A stretch of 64,000 nucleotides of DNA from CAKMMH01 sp927798255 (lineage in GTDB: Bacteria; Bdellovibrionota_C; UBA2361; CAKMMH01), in contig JAXFOK010000015.1 in assembly GCA_034180415.1 (NCBI GenBank), forward strand, positions 68,528-132,527. Reading direction: 5' to 3'. Of this stretch, positions 1-8,426 are shown in pieces. Position numbers and translations under genes: made by a program. Under the pieces are notes generated by a model. The model searched no databases, had not been told where the DNA came from, and saw only the letters and a list, made by a program, of their open reading frames with translations. Every line of letters starts with the position of its first letter. Positions within the stretch are counted from its first letter, which is position 1.

Positions 1-29
1 CTTGTGAGATCTATAAAAATGGTACTGAA

Positions 30-201
30 TTAGTTTTTAAAGGCGCTTTTATAGAGATTATATCGATCATTTTTTGCAGGCTTAATAGCAAAGACTTTAT
101 TATTTCTATGACTATCTTTAAATATATTAATATCATTGTTTTTTTGCATATGAGACTGAGCTTATAAATATGCATGATAAAAGAAGCAATAAGTGTTTCA
201 T
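30..201 (-). pseudogene. small secreted protein, frameshifted at an A7 run
   Basis: On the minus strand an ATG at 201, preceded by an AAGGA-type ribosome site about ten bases upstream, opens a clear signal peptide (MKHLLLLLSCIFISSVSYA). The frame then stops after 22 residues at 133, directly after a run of seven A. Removing one A gives a frame that continues to a stop at 30, with a hydrophilic mature part of about 36 residues rich in N, K and D. I infer a small exported protein of about 56 residues that is broken, read by slippage, or misassembled at the homopolymer. No family is recognised. It diverges from hisS. Confidence 0.4.
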
Positions 202-486
202 ATAAATTTTATCCTTATTAATGATGACACCAAAAAGATTGGCCGATTTAGATATTAAATGCTTATACAGATGATAAACGTTATAATCAAGTTTTTTAAG
301 CCATATTATGTAACTTTTTGTTTTATGATTAGCTTGTTTTTAAGGTTTAATAATTAAAAATTTCTTTAAAAATGAGAACTTAAATAGATTATAACTACTT
401 TTCCATAACTAGCTAATTTTAAAATAATTTTGTATAATAAATAAATATTTAAATTTTTATGTATTTTACAAAAAGTGTGGAAGATT

Positions 487-1806
487 ATGAAGTTAAATCC
501 AATTTCAGGATTTCCTGAGCGTTTACCAAATGAAAGAATTTTTGAACAAGAAATAATAGAAAAAATTAAAAAAATTTACGAAGCTTTTTCTTTTGTACCA
601 CTTGAAACAAGAGCAATCGAGTATTTAAGTACACTTACTTCCAAAGGCTCTGATGATAAAGAAATATATTCACTTAAGAGAGCACTTGCTCCTCAAGAGG
701 AACGAGAAAAAGACCCTTTTGCACTTCACTTTGATTTAACTGTACCTTTTGCAAGATATGTTGCTGAGAATTTATCAAAATTAAATTTTCCTTTTAGACG
801 TTATCAAGTACAAAAAGTTTGGCGAGGAGAGCGCCCTCAAAAAGGAAGATATAGAGAGTTTTATCAATTTGATATTGATGTAATTTCAAGAGATGAACTT
901 CCTTTATCTTTAGAAGCTGAAGTTTTAGAAGCTTATACTAAAGCTTGGAGCGTTTTTGATAGCTTAGATTTTAAAATTTATTTTAATAATAGAAAAATTC
1001 TTTTAGGCTTTTATGAATCTCTTAAAATTGATGAAAATAAACGAGCAAGTGTTATTAGAGAAGTAGATAAGATAAATAAGATTTTTGAAGATGGTGTAAG
1101 AGAGGAACTTAAAAAACTTGAAATTAATGATGATGCTATTAATAAAATATTAGAGTTTTCAAAAGTTAAACTTAGTCCAAAAGATGGCATTAATTATTTA
1201 AAATCTTTTAATATAAATAGTGAGCTATTTAAGCAAGGTATAAACGAAATTGAAACTATATTTTCGCTTTTGTCTGAAAGTACGCTTTCAAAATTTGTGG
1301 TTGATTTAAGTTTAGCTAGAGGACTTGATTATTACACAGGAAGCATTTTTGAGGTTAAACTTGATAATTATCCTGAGTATGGCTCTCTTGGAGCAGGCGG
1401 CTCATATCAAAATTTATGTGGAAATTTTATAAATAAACAACTTCCAGGTATGGGGGCTTCTATTGGTATTACAAGAATAATATCACTTTTAATTGATAAT
1501 AAGTTGGTAAATTTGAAAAACACTTTAACAAAAGTGTTAGTTGCAGTTTACAATGAAGAGCAAAGAAAAGAATGTAACAAGATTGCAAATACTTTAAGAG
1601 AATTAGGATGCAACACGGAGGTTTTTTATAAATCTTCAAAGATTGGAAAACAAATAGAGTATGCTGATAAACTTGGTATTCGCAATGTGATATTTTTAGA
1701 TCCTGAAAACAATAATAAAATTTCAATTAAAGATTTAATAAATAAAACACAAGAAGATGTTGATGACATATACAAGTGGTGGGGGTATGCAAAAAATAGA
1801 ATTTGA
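487..1806 (+). CDS. hisS: histidyl-tRNA synthetase
   Basis: Class II aminoacyl-tRNA synthetase that charges tRNA-His in the cytoplasm. The class II core shows DLTVPFARYV, the motif 2 arginine in a WRGERPQKGRYREFYQFD-type segment, the histidine signature ARGLDYYTGSIFE and motif 3 GASIGITRI. The last ~95 residues form the anticodon-binding domain (LVAVYNEEQ onward). Length of about 439 residues is usual for the family. A GTG at 475 is in frame, but ATG 487 gives the usual MKLNPISGFPE start and has GGAAG just upstream. A TATAAT-like box lies at 433-438. The 3' end overlaps the next gene by 20 bases, which suggests coupled translation. Confidence 0.95.
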   Translation: MKLNPISGFPERLPNERIFEQEIIEKIKKIYEAFSFVPLETRAIEYLSTLTSKGSDDKEIYSLKRALAPQEEREKDPFALHFDLTVPFARYVAENLSKLNFPFRRYQVQKVWRGERPQKGRYREFYQFDIDVISRDELPLSLEAEVLEAYTKAWSVFDSLDFKIYFNNRKILLGFYESLKIDENKRASVIREVDKINKIFEDGVREELKKLEINDDAINKILEFSKVKLSPKDGINYLKSFNINSELFKQGINEIETIFSLLSESTLSKFVVDLSLARGLDYYTGSIFEVKLDNYPEYGSLGAGGSYQNLCGNFINKQLPGMGASIGITRIISLLIDNKLVNLKNTLTKVLVAVYNEEQRKECNKIANTLRELGCNTEVFYKSSKIGKQIEYADKLGIRNVIFLDPENNNKISIKDLINKTQEDVDDIYKWWGYAKNRI

Positions 1807-3253
1807 TAATTTAAACAAAGTGCATTTTGTTGGAGTTGGTGGAAGTGCAATAAGCGCTGTGGCAAGACTCTTATTAAAAAATGGAATAAAAGTTACAGGT
1901 TCTGACGCGGCAAAAAGTGCTATGACAGATTATCTTTCAAGCTTGGGAATTAAAATTTTTGATGCGCAAAAAAAAGAGAATTTAGCGTTTGAAGGAAATT
2001 TTCCTAATTTAGTTTTAATTTCTCCTGCACTTATTTATCTTGATCCAAATAATGAAGAGATAGTTTATGCAAAAGAAAAAAATATTCCTGTGCTTACTTG
2101 GCAAGAATTTTTAGGTGAATATTTAAGCGCAATAAATAAAACAGGGCTTATTACTTGTGGAAGTGAGGGAAAAGGAACTACATGTTCAATCCTTGCTTGG
2201 ATATTAAAGGGAACAAAGTTCGATCCTCTTACAATACTTGGTGCAAATTTAAAAAATATAAACGAAGATGGAAAGGCATTAAATGTTTACGAAGGAAATG
2301 GTACTACTTACATATTAGAAGGAGATGAGTTCAATAGAAACTTTCATAATTATCATCCTGAGTATGTGATGATGGTAAATTTTCAATATGAACATCCTGA
2401 GTATTACAAAGATTTTGAAGAATACAAAAAATCTTTTTACGATTTCTTTATGGGAATGAGAGGCGATAATAAAACTCTTATTTTTAGAGCCACTAAAAAT
2501 ATGGTTGATTTAGTAAAGGAGTATAAGCTAGAGAAATCTCATAAAATTATTTGGTATAGAAATGAAAATGATGAGTTTTTAGTTCCTTGTGATTATACAA
2601 TAAGTAATGTAGGAAAATATTCAAATAAGGGAATACAATTTGAGCTAGAAACTCCAAAAGGAAGATGTATTTTTAACATTAACGGGTATCCTTTATATTT
2701 AGCAAATAACGCGACAGCTGCAATAATTTGTGCTATGGAGCTAGGAATCTCTTTAGAGGAAATTTGGACAAATATTCAGCGATTCTCTGGAATTCAAAGA
2801 AGATTTGATAAATTTACATTTGGAAATGATGGTGTAATTATTACAGACTATGGTCATTCTCCAAGCTCAATAAAGCAAGTCGTAAAAGAGGTTAGGACAT
2901 TTTTCCCTGACAAAAAACTTCATCTTGTTTTTCAGCCACACCTTTTTTCAAGAACTTATAATTTTTTAGATGATTTTATATTAGAGCTTTCAAAAGCAGA
3001 TAAGGTAAGTCTTGTAGATGTATATCCAGCAAGAGAAAAAAAGGAAGACTGGGAAGATAAGATTAATTCGAAAATGCTTGTAGATAAATTAAATAAGCAT
3101 GGTGCTAATGCAAGTTATATAGGCGTATCAAGTGCTGTACATGAAGCGTTAAAAGATAAAGTGCTAGATGGGGAAGTTACGCTTTTTATGGGTGCAGGAG
3201 ATATGGATAAATCTTATGTAAAATTATTTGATGCGCTTAATGCAAAAAATTAA
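1787..3253 (+). CDS. Mur ligase, MurC/Mpl type
   Basis: ATP-dependent cytoplasmic ligase that joins an amino acid or peptide to a UDP-MurNAc precursor in peptidoglycan synthesis or recycling. The N-terminal nucleotide-binding domain has HFVGVGGSAISA. The middle domain has LEGDEFN and an NFQYEHPEYY segment at the carbamylated-Lys/His region. The C-terminal domain has FSGIQRRF, TDYGHSPSS and QPHLFSRT. The P-loop reads CGSEGKGTT, not the usual GTHGKTTT. EGDEF and QRRF fit either MurC or Mpl, and I cannot separate them from sequence alone. ATG 1787 sits behind a strong GGTGGGGGT site inside the end of hisS; a longer frame starts at 1757. Confidence 0.8.
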   Translation: MQKIEFDNLNKVHFVGVGGSAISAVARLLLKNGIKVTGSDAAKSAMTDYLSSLGIKIFDAQKKENLAFEGNFPNLVLISPALIYLDPNNEEIVYAKEKNIPVLTWQEFLGEYLSAINKTGLITCGSEGKGTTCSILAWILKGTKFDPLTILGANLKNINEDGKALNVYEGNGTTYILEGDEFNRNFHNYHPEYVMMVNFQYEHPEYYKDFEEYKKSFYDFFMGMRGDNKTLIFRATKNMVDLVKEYKLEKSHKIIWYRNENDEFLVPCDYTISNVGKYSNKGIQFELETPKGRCIFNINGYPLYLANNATAAIICAMELGISLEEIWTNIQRFSGIQRRFDKFTFGNDGVIITDYGHSPSSIKQVVKEVRTFFPDKKLHLVFQPHLFSRTYNFLDDFILELSKADKVSLVDVYPAREKKEDWEDKINSKMLVDKLNKHGANASYIGVSSAVHEALKDKVLDGEVTLFMGAGDMDKSYVKLFDALNAKN

Positions 3254-3264
3254 TTTTTAGTGAA

Positions 3265-3391
3265 CCCCTGACGGGGGGCTGCGCTATTATTTTTTGATGA
3301 TGAGGATATTAATTTTTTAATAAGCTCTCGATAGTTTTTTAAGAAATGCTTTATAAAAATTCCCCCGCGGGTGCCATTACCCGTAAGGGGG
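3265..3391. other. G+C-rich hairpins between murC-like gene and hslV
   Basis: This spacer holds two G+C-rich hairpins in AT-rich surroundings. The first is CCCC-TGAC-GGGG at 3265-3276. The larger one pairs CCCCC (3362-3366) with GGGGG (3387-3391) and CGGGT (3368-3372) with ACCCG (3379-3383) around a GCCATT loop. Neither is followed by a T-run, so a simple intrinsic terminator is not obvious. The second hairpin ends 53 bases before hslV and could be a leader structure or a degenerate repeat. Confidence 0.5.
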
Positions 3392-3444
3392 CGACTAAAA
3401 TTTAAGGGTGTAAAAGCATTCATATTAGGAGTAAATTATATTCT

Positions 3445-3990
3445 ATGGAAAAAACATATTCAACAACAGTTCTAGCAGTAAGATATAATAAAAAACTTGT
3501 ATTTGTTGCAGATGGTCAAGTAACACGAGGAGTTACTGCTTTAAAACATCATGCAAAAAAGGTAAGAAAATTTGATGGATTTGATGTAATAGGTGGTTTT
3601 GCAGGGGCTGCTGCAGATGCATTTACTCTTTTTGATTTATTTGAAAAAAAATTAAAAGAGTTTGGTGGAAATTTAACAAAAGCTTCAGTTTCTCTTGCAA
3701 AAGAATGGAGGACAGATAAGTATTTGAGGGTTTTAGAGGCAAGCCTTTTAGTTGGAGATAAAAAAGATTTATATTTAGTTTCTGGAGATGGAAATATAAT
3801 AGCCCCAGATAGTGATAATGTAATGGCAATAGGAAGCGGAGGAGATTATGCTCTTAGTGCTGCAAAAGGTATTCTTTCTTTAAAGCCTAAAATAACTGCA
3901 AAGGAAATTGCAACAAGAGCTATGGATATTGCCTCTACACTTTGCATTTATACAAATAATAATTTTACATTTGAAGAAATAAGTTGTTAA
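3445..3990 (+). CDS. hslV: ATP-dependent protease peptidase subunit HslV
   Basis: Threonine peptidase of the HslUV (ClpQY) cytoplasmic protease. The core TTVLAVRYNKKLVFVADGQ matches the family N terminus with catalytic Thr at residue 7, so a six-residue propeptide (MEKTYS) would be removed. FAGAAADAFTLFDLFE, AKEWRTDKYLR, IGSGGDYA and ICIYTN-type segments run in the normal order, and the length (181) is normal. AGGAG at 3427-3431 precedes ATG 3445 by 13 bases. The ATPase partner hslU is not adjacent and does not occur in this window. A 16-bp palindrome (AAACTTTTAAAAGTTT, 3989-4004) overlaps the stop codon. Confidence 0.93.
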   Translation: MEKTYSTTVLAVRYNKKLVFVADGQVTRGVTALKHHAKKVRKFDGFDVIGGFAGAAADAFTLFDLFEKKLKEFGGNLTKASVSLAKEWRTDKYLRVLEASLLVGDKKDLYLVSGDGNIIAPDSDNVMAIGSGGDYALSAAKGILSLKPKITAKEIATRAMDIASTLCIYTNNNFTFEEISC

Positions 3991-4078
3991 ACTTTTAAAA
4001 GTTTATAATAATTTAATTTGTAACTTATAGATAATTAGAAAAATTTATAGATTAAGAATTTATTTTAGGGTTTTTTAT

Positions 4079-4930
4079 ATGAGTTATACTTATGAAAACT
4101 TGGTTTTTACTTTAAAAGATGAATTAAAAGAAATTTCAAGTATACCAAGCAGAGAAGTGCAAATACTCATTGAGTCTTTAACCAAAAAAGACAAAATGTA
4201 CTATATAAAAAATCCTAATGAAGAAATCCCAGAGGCAATTGTTCTCAAAATATATAAATTTATTAAAAAGCGTCAAAAGGGTTATCCTTTAGAGTATATG
4301 ATACATAATAAGGAATTTTATGGATTAAATTTTTATGTAGATAGCGCTGTACTTATTCCACGCCCTGAAACTGAGATGCTAGTAGATGAAGCATTTAAAT
4401 TTCTAAAGCCAAAAGAAGATATATCTATTCTCGATTTAGGAACAGGAAGCGGTTGTATTGCAGTATCGCTTGCGCATTTATTAAAATATAAAGGATCAAA
4501 ATGTAAAATTATTGCAACCGATAAAAGTTTTAAAGCAATAAAAATTGCAAGAAGAAACGCTACAACTAATAAAGTTAAATCTCAAATTAAATTTATTGAA
4601 AGTAATTGGTTTGAAAATATAAATGAGAAATATGATTGCATTATTTCAAATCCCCCATATGTAAAAAAATTAGATAAAGAGAAGTTTCCAAATCTTATCT
4701 TTGAACCAGAAGATGCACTTTATAGTGGTGATGATGGGTTAACTGATATTAAATATTTATTAGATAATGTACAAAATTTTTTAAATGATGATGGACTTTT
4801 TCTTTGTGAGTTTGGTTATGATGAGAAAGGTGATATCGAAAAATATATAAAAGAAAAAACAAAATTTACAAAGTATGAATTCTTAAATGACCTTGCAGGA
4901 ATTCCTAGAGTATTAAAGATATTATTTTAA
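4079..4930 (+). CDS. prmC: release factor glutamine methyltransferase PrmC/HemK
   Basis: SAM-dependent N5-methylation of the GGQ glutamine in class I peptide release factors. It has an N-terminal helical domain, then the linker FYGLNFYVDSAVLIPRPETE (PETE at residues 96-99), SAM motif I ILDLGTGSG (117-125) and the catalytic NPPY at 191-194. Length (283) is standard. It converges with coaE, and the two 3' ends overlap by nine bases (4922-4930). Confidence 0.93.
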   Translation: MSYTYENLVFTLKDELKEISSIPSREVQILIESLTKKDKMYYIKNPNEEIPEAIVLKIYKFIKKRQKGYPLEYMIHNKEFYGLNFYVDSAVLIPRPETEMLVDEAFKFLKPKEDISILDLGTGSGCIAVSLAHLLKYKGSKCKIIATDKSFKAIKIARRNATTNKVKSQIKFIESNWFENINEKYDCIISNPPYVKKLDKEKFPNLIFEPEDALYSGDDGLTDIKYLLDNVQNFLNDDGLFLCEFGYDEKGDIEKYIKEKTKFTKYEFLNDLAGIPRVLKILF

Positions 4931-5614
4931 ATATATATTAAGAATATTATTTAATAATACACATATATCTTTATCTTTTGAATTTTCATTATTAAATATG
5001 ATAATTTTTCCGCATTTGTCTTTTTCGATTTGTTTATTTATAGCCTTAATTTTATCATCAATATTAAACTGATTTAAAAGAATTTTTTTTATCATCTGTG
5101 TAGATAAATTTCTTTGTTTTAGTCTTTCATTTTGAATTTCTTTTGATGATTTTATTATTATCACATTATTATTTGATAAATAAGATAACTTAAATTCTGC
5201 AACGAGAGCTCCATTTATTAATATTATACCAGATTTGTCTTTTAAAATTTCATTCAACCTTTTTAATATTGGGCGCCTCATAATTTTATTTAAAGTTTTA
5301 AGTTTTTCATTATCATTAAATACTATTTTACTAAGTGCCTTTCTGTTAATAAAAAGATTTTCTATTTCCTTTTTATATAAAATTTGTTCTGAAAATGCTG
5401 TTAAGAGTTTTTTCCTAATGTTTTTATAATAAGATGATGTAAGAGAGTTTAAGATTTCATGTCCTATAATATCAAATTCTATGTTTGTAAGTTTTATATC
5501 TTTTTTTTTAGCAATGTGTTCAAGCTTGTTTGAAATATAAGATTTTCCAACGCCTGCTTCCCCTGTAACAAGTAAAATAATTTTATTTTTATTAGTATTA
5601 TTTCGAATGCTCAT
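4922..5614 (-). CDS. coaE: dephospho-CoA kinase, divergent
   Basis: Probable last step of CoA synthesis: ATP-dependent 3'-phosphorylation of dephospho-CoA. Visible are a P-loop GEAGVGKS (residues 18-25), a following Asp (EFDIIGHE), the RKALSKIVFNDNEKLKTLN segment that matches the CoaE RxxLxxxVF motif, a LINGALVAEF strand in place of the usual PLLFE, and ERLKQRNLST like the family RLxxRD lid. The customary HP after the VF motif is RRP here. The protein is unusually Lys/Asn/Ile-rich and divergent. CoaE is the best assignment; a generic P-loop nucleotide kinase is the alternative. It diverges from rdgB across 57 bases. Confidence 0.7.
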   Translation of the reverse strand: MSIRNNTNKNKIILLVTGEAGVGKSYISNKLEHIAKKKDIKLTNIEFDIIGHEILNSLTSSYYKNIRKKLLTAFSEQILYKKEIENLFINRKALSKIVFNDNEKLKTLNKIMRRPILKRLNEILKDKSGIILINGALVAEFKLSYLSNNNVIIIKSSKEIQNERLKQRNLSTQMIKKILLNQFNIDDKIKAINKQIEKDKCGKIIIFNNENSKDKDICVLLNNILNIYLK

Positions 5615-5671
5615 AAGTTATAATGTAATTGTAAAAATAATTTATAACAAGATTTAAAGTATTATTATATT

Positions 5672-6235
5672 ATGAAAAATATTTATCTTATATCAGGTAA
5701 TGAAGGGAAATTAAGGGAGTTTCGAAGTATTATTCCTCAAGTTAAAAATATAAGACTTGAATTGGACGAGATCCAAAGTTTAGATCCTATTAAGATTATT
5801 GAACATAAGCTTAATAATGCTAAAAATAAATTAAATAATGAGGGTATTAATTTTGATTATATTATAGTAGAAGATACATCTCTTTTTATCGATTCTCTTA
5901 ACGGGCTTCCTGGGCCTTTTATAAAGTTCTTTTTAAAAAGTATTGATAATGACGGAATTTGTAAAATTGTAAATTCTTATTCCCAAAATATTAATGCAAG
6001 TGCAAAAACATTTATTGGTTTAATTGATAAAGAAGGTGTGACTAATTTTTTTGAAGGAGAAATTAAAGGGAAAATTTCAAAAGAACCTCGCGGCGAAAAT
6101 GGTTTTGGATGGGATAAAATATTTATTCCAAATGGCTCAAATAAAACTTTTGCCCAAATGCCATCTGACGAAAAGAATAATATCAGTATGAGAAAGATTG
6201 CGATAGAACGATTAAAAGAATTTTTTTTGCATTAA
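5672..6235 (+). CDS. rdgB: non-canonical purine NTP pyrophosphatase
   Basis: HAM1/ITPase family hydrolase that removes XTP, ITP and dITP from the nucleotide pool. It begins with the substrate-binding SGNEGKLREF motif. EDTSL lies at residues 67-71, LNGLPGPFIKFF follows, and EPRGENGFGWDKIF marks the catalytic and base-recognition region. The LPGPFIKFF segment resembles the eukaryotic/archaeal ITPA branch more than typical E. coli RdgB. Length is 187 residues. The function is confident. Confidence 0.9.
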   Translation: MKNIYLISGNEGKLREFRSIIPQVKNIRLELDEIQSLDPIKIIEHKLNNAKNKLNNEGINFDYIIVEDTSLFIDSLNGLPGPFIKFFLKSIDNDGICKIVNSYSQNINASAKTFIGLIDKEGVTNFFEGEIKGKISKEPRGENGFGWDKIFIPNGSNKTFAQMPSDEKNNISMRKIAIERLKEFFLH

Positions 6236-6239
6236 TAAT

Positions 6240-6326
6240 AAAATTTTAAACAATGCCCAAATGAAGAATACTTGAGTGAAGCATACTTGAGTTAAGCGAA
6301 GCGACATTCGGGGCGTATGGTGCTTT
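6240..6326. repeat. imperfect inverted repeat between convergent genes
   Basis: Between rdgB and the RNB exonuclease, ATGCCCAAATG pairs imperfectly with CATTCGGGGCGT. The loop holds a direct repeat, TACTTGAGTGAAGCA followed by TACTTGAGTTAAGCG. It may act as a two-way transcription stop for the converging genes. No T-run supports a canonical terminator. Confidence 0.4.
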
Positions 6327-8384
6327 TTAAGCAATAACTTCTAAACTAAGCATATCTTCTCTTGGATTTGCGTTGTTGATTTTTAATTTAACTCTATCAC
6401 CAACGCTTAGTGGATTTTGAGATCTTACTACATAATTCATATAAACTTCTTCGACTTCAACTAGTGGAAAACGCATATCTGTTCTTAATACAGTACCATA
6501 AATTATATCATTGGTAGTTTTTCTTTGTCTTAAATACTCTATTAACCAATATCGCTTAGTTTCTTTTATTATCATACCTGCAGTTTTTAGTGTTTCATCA
6601 AGCTTCATTAAAGTTTCTATAAGCTCACTACTAGTGTAATAAATATTTCCTGTTTTTATAAAATTTGTAATTTGTTTTTGATTTATAAAATCCATCATTC
6701 TTCTAAGTGGCGAAGAAGCTTGAGTATATGAAGATAACCCTAAGCCTGAATGAGGAATAGGGGAAGTAACGGTTTCAGATGGTGCCATATTAGAGCGAAT
6801 AAGGTAATTTTTTACCGGCCCTTCTGGCATATTATACACTTCTTCACTAAGCTCAGGCGCTTTTTGTTGTCCTCTAAAATAAATTGGAATGTTATTTTTG
6901 CTTGCAAAATCTGAAAAATAAAAATTATATAGTATCATTAGCTCTCCAACTATACTTTGTGCTGGAGTTTGAGAGTCGTTTTCTACTAATGTTACATTAA
7001 AATTTTCATCTAGCTTAATATAAACATCTTTTCTCGTAATTGAAAAAGCACCATTATTAATTCTTTTAAGTTCGTACTCTGAGGCAAATGAATGTAAAAA
7101 TAAATATTTTTCATCATTAGTTGTTTCTAATATGTTATCAAGGTCTTCATAAGTAAGCCTAGATTTTACATCAATTATTGAACGGGAAAATCTTGAACTT
7201 GTAATATTAAAATTACTGTCAACATTTAATAGTAAACTTAAAGCATATCTCCTTTTTCCCTTTACTAAACTTAGAGTGTCATTTGAAATATCATTAGGAA
7301 ACATATTGTATGTATTTTCTGGAAGATAAACAGATGTACCTCGTTCTAATGCGCTTTTATATAACGGTGAATCTTTTGAAATAGATTCACTTAAATCTGT
7401 AATGTGTATCCCTATTAGATATTCTCCATTTTGTTTTTTGGTAATTGATATAGCATCATCAATATCAAGTGTTGAAATGTCATCAACAGAAAATACATCT
7501 AAATGTGTTAAATCTTCTCTTTTTTCATCATTAAAATTTAACATTTTAACTTTTCTTATTTCGTTTTCTAATGTACTAGAAAATTTATTAGGATATGAGT
7601 ACTTATAGAAAAATACATTTTCATGTTTTGTAAAAATTCTAGCTTGTCTTAAAAGAAAAAATGCTTGTTTAGGAGAAGTGTTAGGAGTATCAAATTTACA
7701 ACTTGTATTAATTTCGCTAACCTGTTCTTTCAAATCTCTTAGCTCGTTATTAGAAAATCCCTCTTTATTTGCAGCGTACTCAGAAAGAAGCTTTATTTGA
7801 TTAACAATTTCCTTTGGAATTTCTATGTTATTTTTATTTACTATTCTTTCATAGAAAAATTTTGATGTAATAAACTTAACACTTTTCTTTTTTTCTTCAT
7901 TAAGTGCTGCTTTTTTTAGTTCCTCAATACTACTATTTTTTCTTGGCTCAAATGTATCTTTTAATCTTTTAAAATAAATTTTATCATTTATTAATTTTAG
8001 TCTTAAAGCAAAATGATCTTCTAAAATATCTTCTCCAAAATAAATATTTGTAAGCTCTGATATTGAGATTTCGCTATAATCATCGTGTACAAGTTCCCAA
8101 ATTTCTTCTAAATTTATTGTTTCTTGTTTTTTTATTGCGATTTCATAAAGTTCTTTTACGCTTAAATCTTTATTTTTAGGATTTGGAAGTTTGTACAATC
8201 TTTGAAGTGGAATTTCTAATTCTTTATCAACATTATTTGATATAGTAAATTTACTATTTTTAATATTTAACACTTTTGCTAAATATATCTTATTATTTTG
8301 TTCGTATGATACGAAATTACCAATATTTAAAATGTTATAATTACTCTCAAGCGCGGAAAGCATTCCAAATTTTTTCATCACCAT
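6327..8384 (-). CDS. RNase II/R-family exoribonuclease
   Basis: 3'-5' exoribonuclease of the RNB family. The N terminus (residues ~20-68) looks like a small beta-barrel. A helical stretch follows, then the RNB domain with the metal-binding cluster VDDISTLDIDDAISI (Asp 301, 302, 307, 309, 310), GIHITDLSE and a C-terminal PLRRMMDFINQ segment. A short S1-like barrel ends the protein. At 685 residues it is nearer RNase II than the longer RNase R, and it lacks the Lys-rich RNase R tail. The start is uncertain: ATG 8384 and ATG 8378 are two codons apart and no good ribosome site is visible. It is last in a four-gene minus-strand run. Confidence 0.85.
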   Translation of the reverse strand: MVMKKFGMLSALESNYNILNIGNFVSYEQNNKIYLAKVLNIKNSKFTISNNVDKELEIPLQRLYKLPNPKNKDLSVKELYEIAIKKQETINLEEIWELVHDDYSEISISELTNIYFGEDILEDHFALRLKLINDKIYFKRLKDTFEPRKNSSIEELKKAALNEEKKKSVKFITSKFFYERIVNKNNIEIPKEIVNQIKLLSEYAANKEGFSNNELRDLKEQVSEINTSCKFDTPNTSPKQAFFLLRQARIFTKHENVFFYKYSYPNKFSSTLENEIRKVKMLNFNDEKREDLTHLDVFSVDDISTLDIDDAISITKKQNGEYLIGIHITDLSESISKDSPLYKSALERGTSVYLPENTYNMFPNDISNDTLSLVKGKRRYALSLLLNVDSNFNITSSRFSRSIIDVKSRLTYEDLDNILETTNDEKYLFLHSFASEYELKRINNGAFSITRKDVYIKLDENFNVTLVENDSQTPAQSIVGELMILYNFYFSDFASKNNIPIYFRGQQKAPELSEEVYNMPEGPVKNYLIRSNMAPSETVTSPIPHSGLGLSSYTQASSPLRRMMDFINQKQITNFIKTGNIYYTSSELIETLMKLDETLKTAGMIIKETKRYWLIEYLRQRKTTNDIIYGTVLRTDMRFPLVEVEEVYMNYVVRSQNPLSVGDRVKLKINNANPREDMLSLEVIA

Positions 8385-8426
8385 AGAATAAATCGTTTTT
8401 ATATCTTGGTCAATTATTTGTATAAG

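Noticed and set aside
1..474. tRNA or rRNA fragment near the window start
   Set aside because: No cloverleaf, GGTTCGA-type arm or rRNA signature is visible; apart from the broken small secreted protein and an AT-rich promoter region, nothing is seen.
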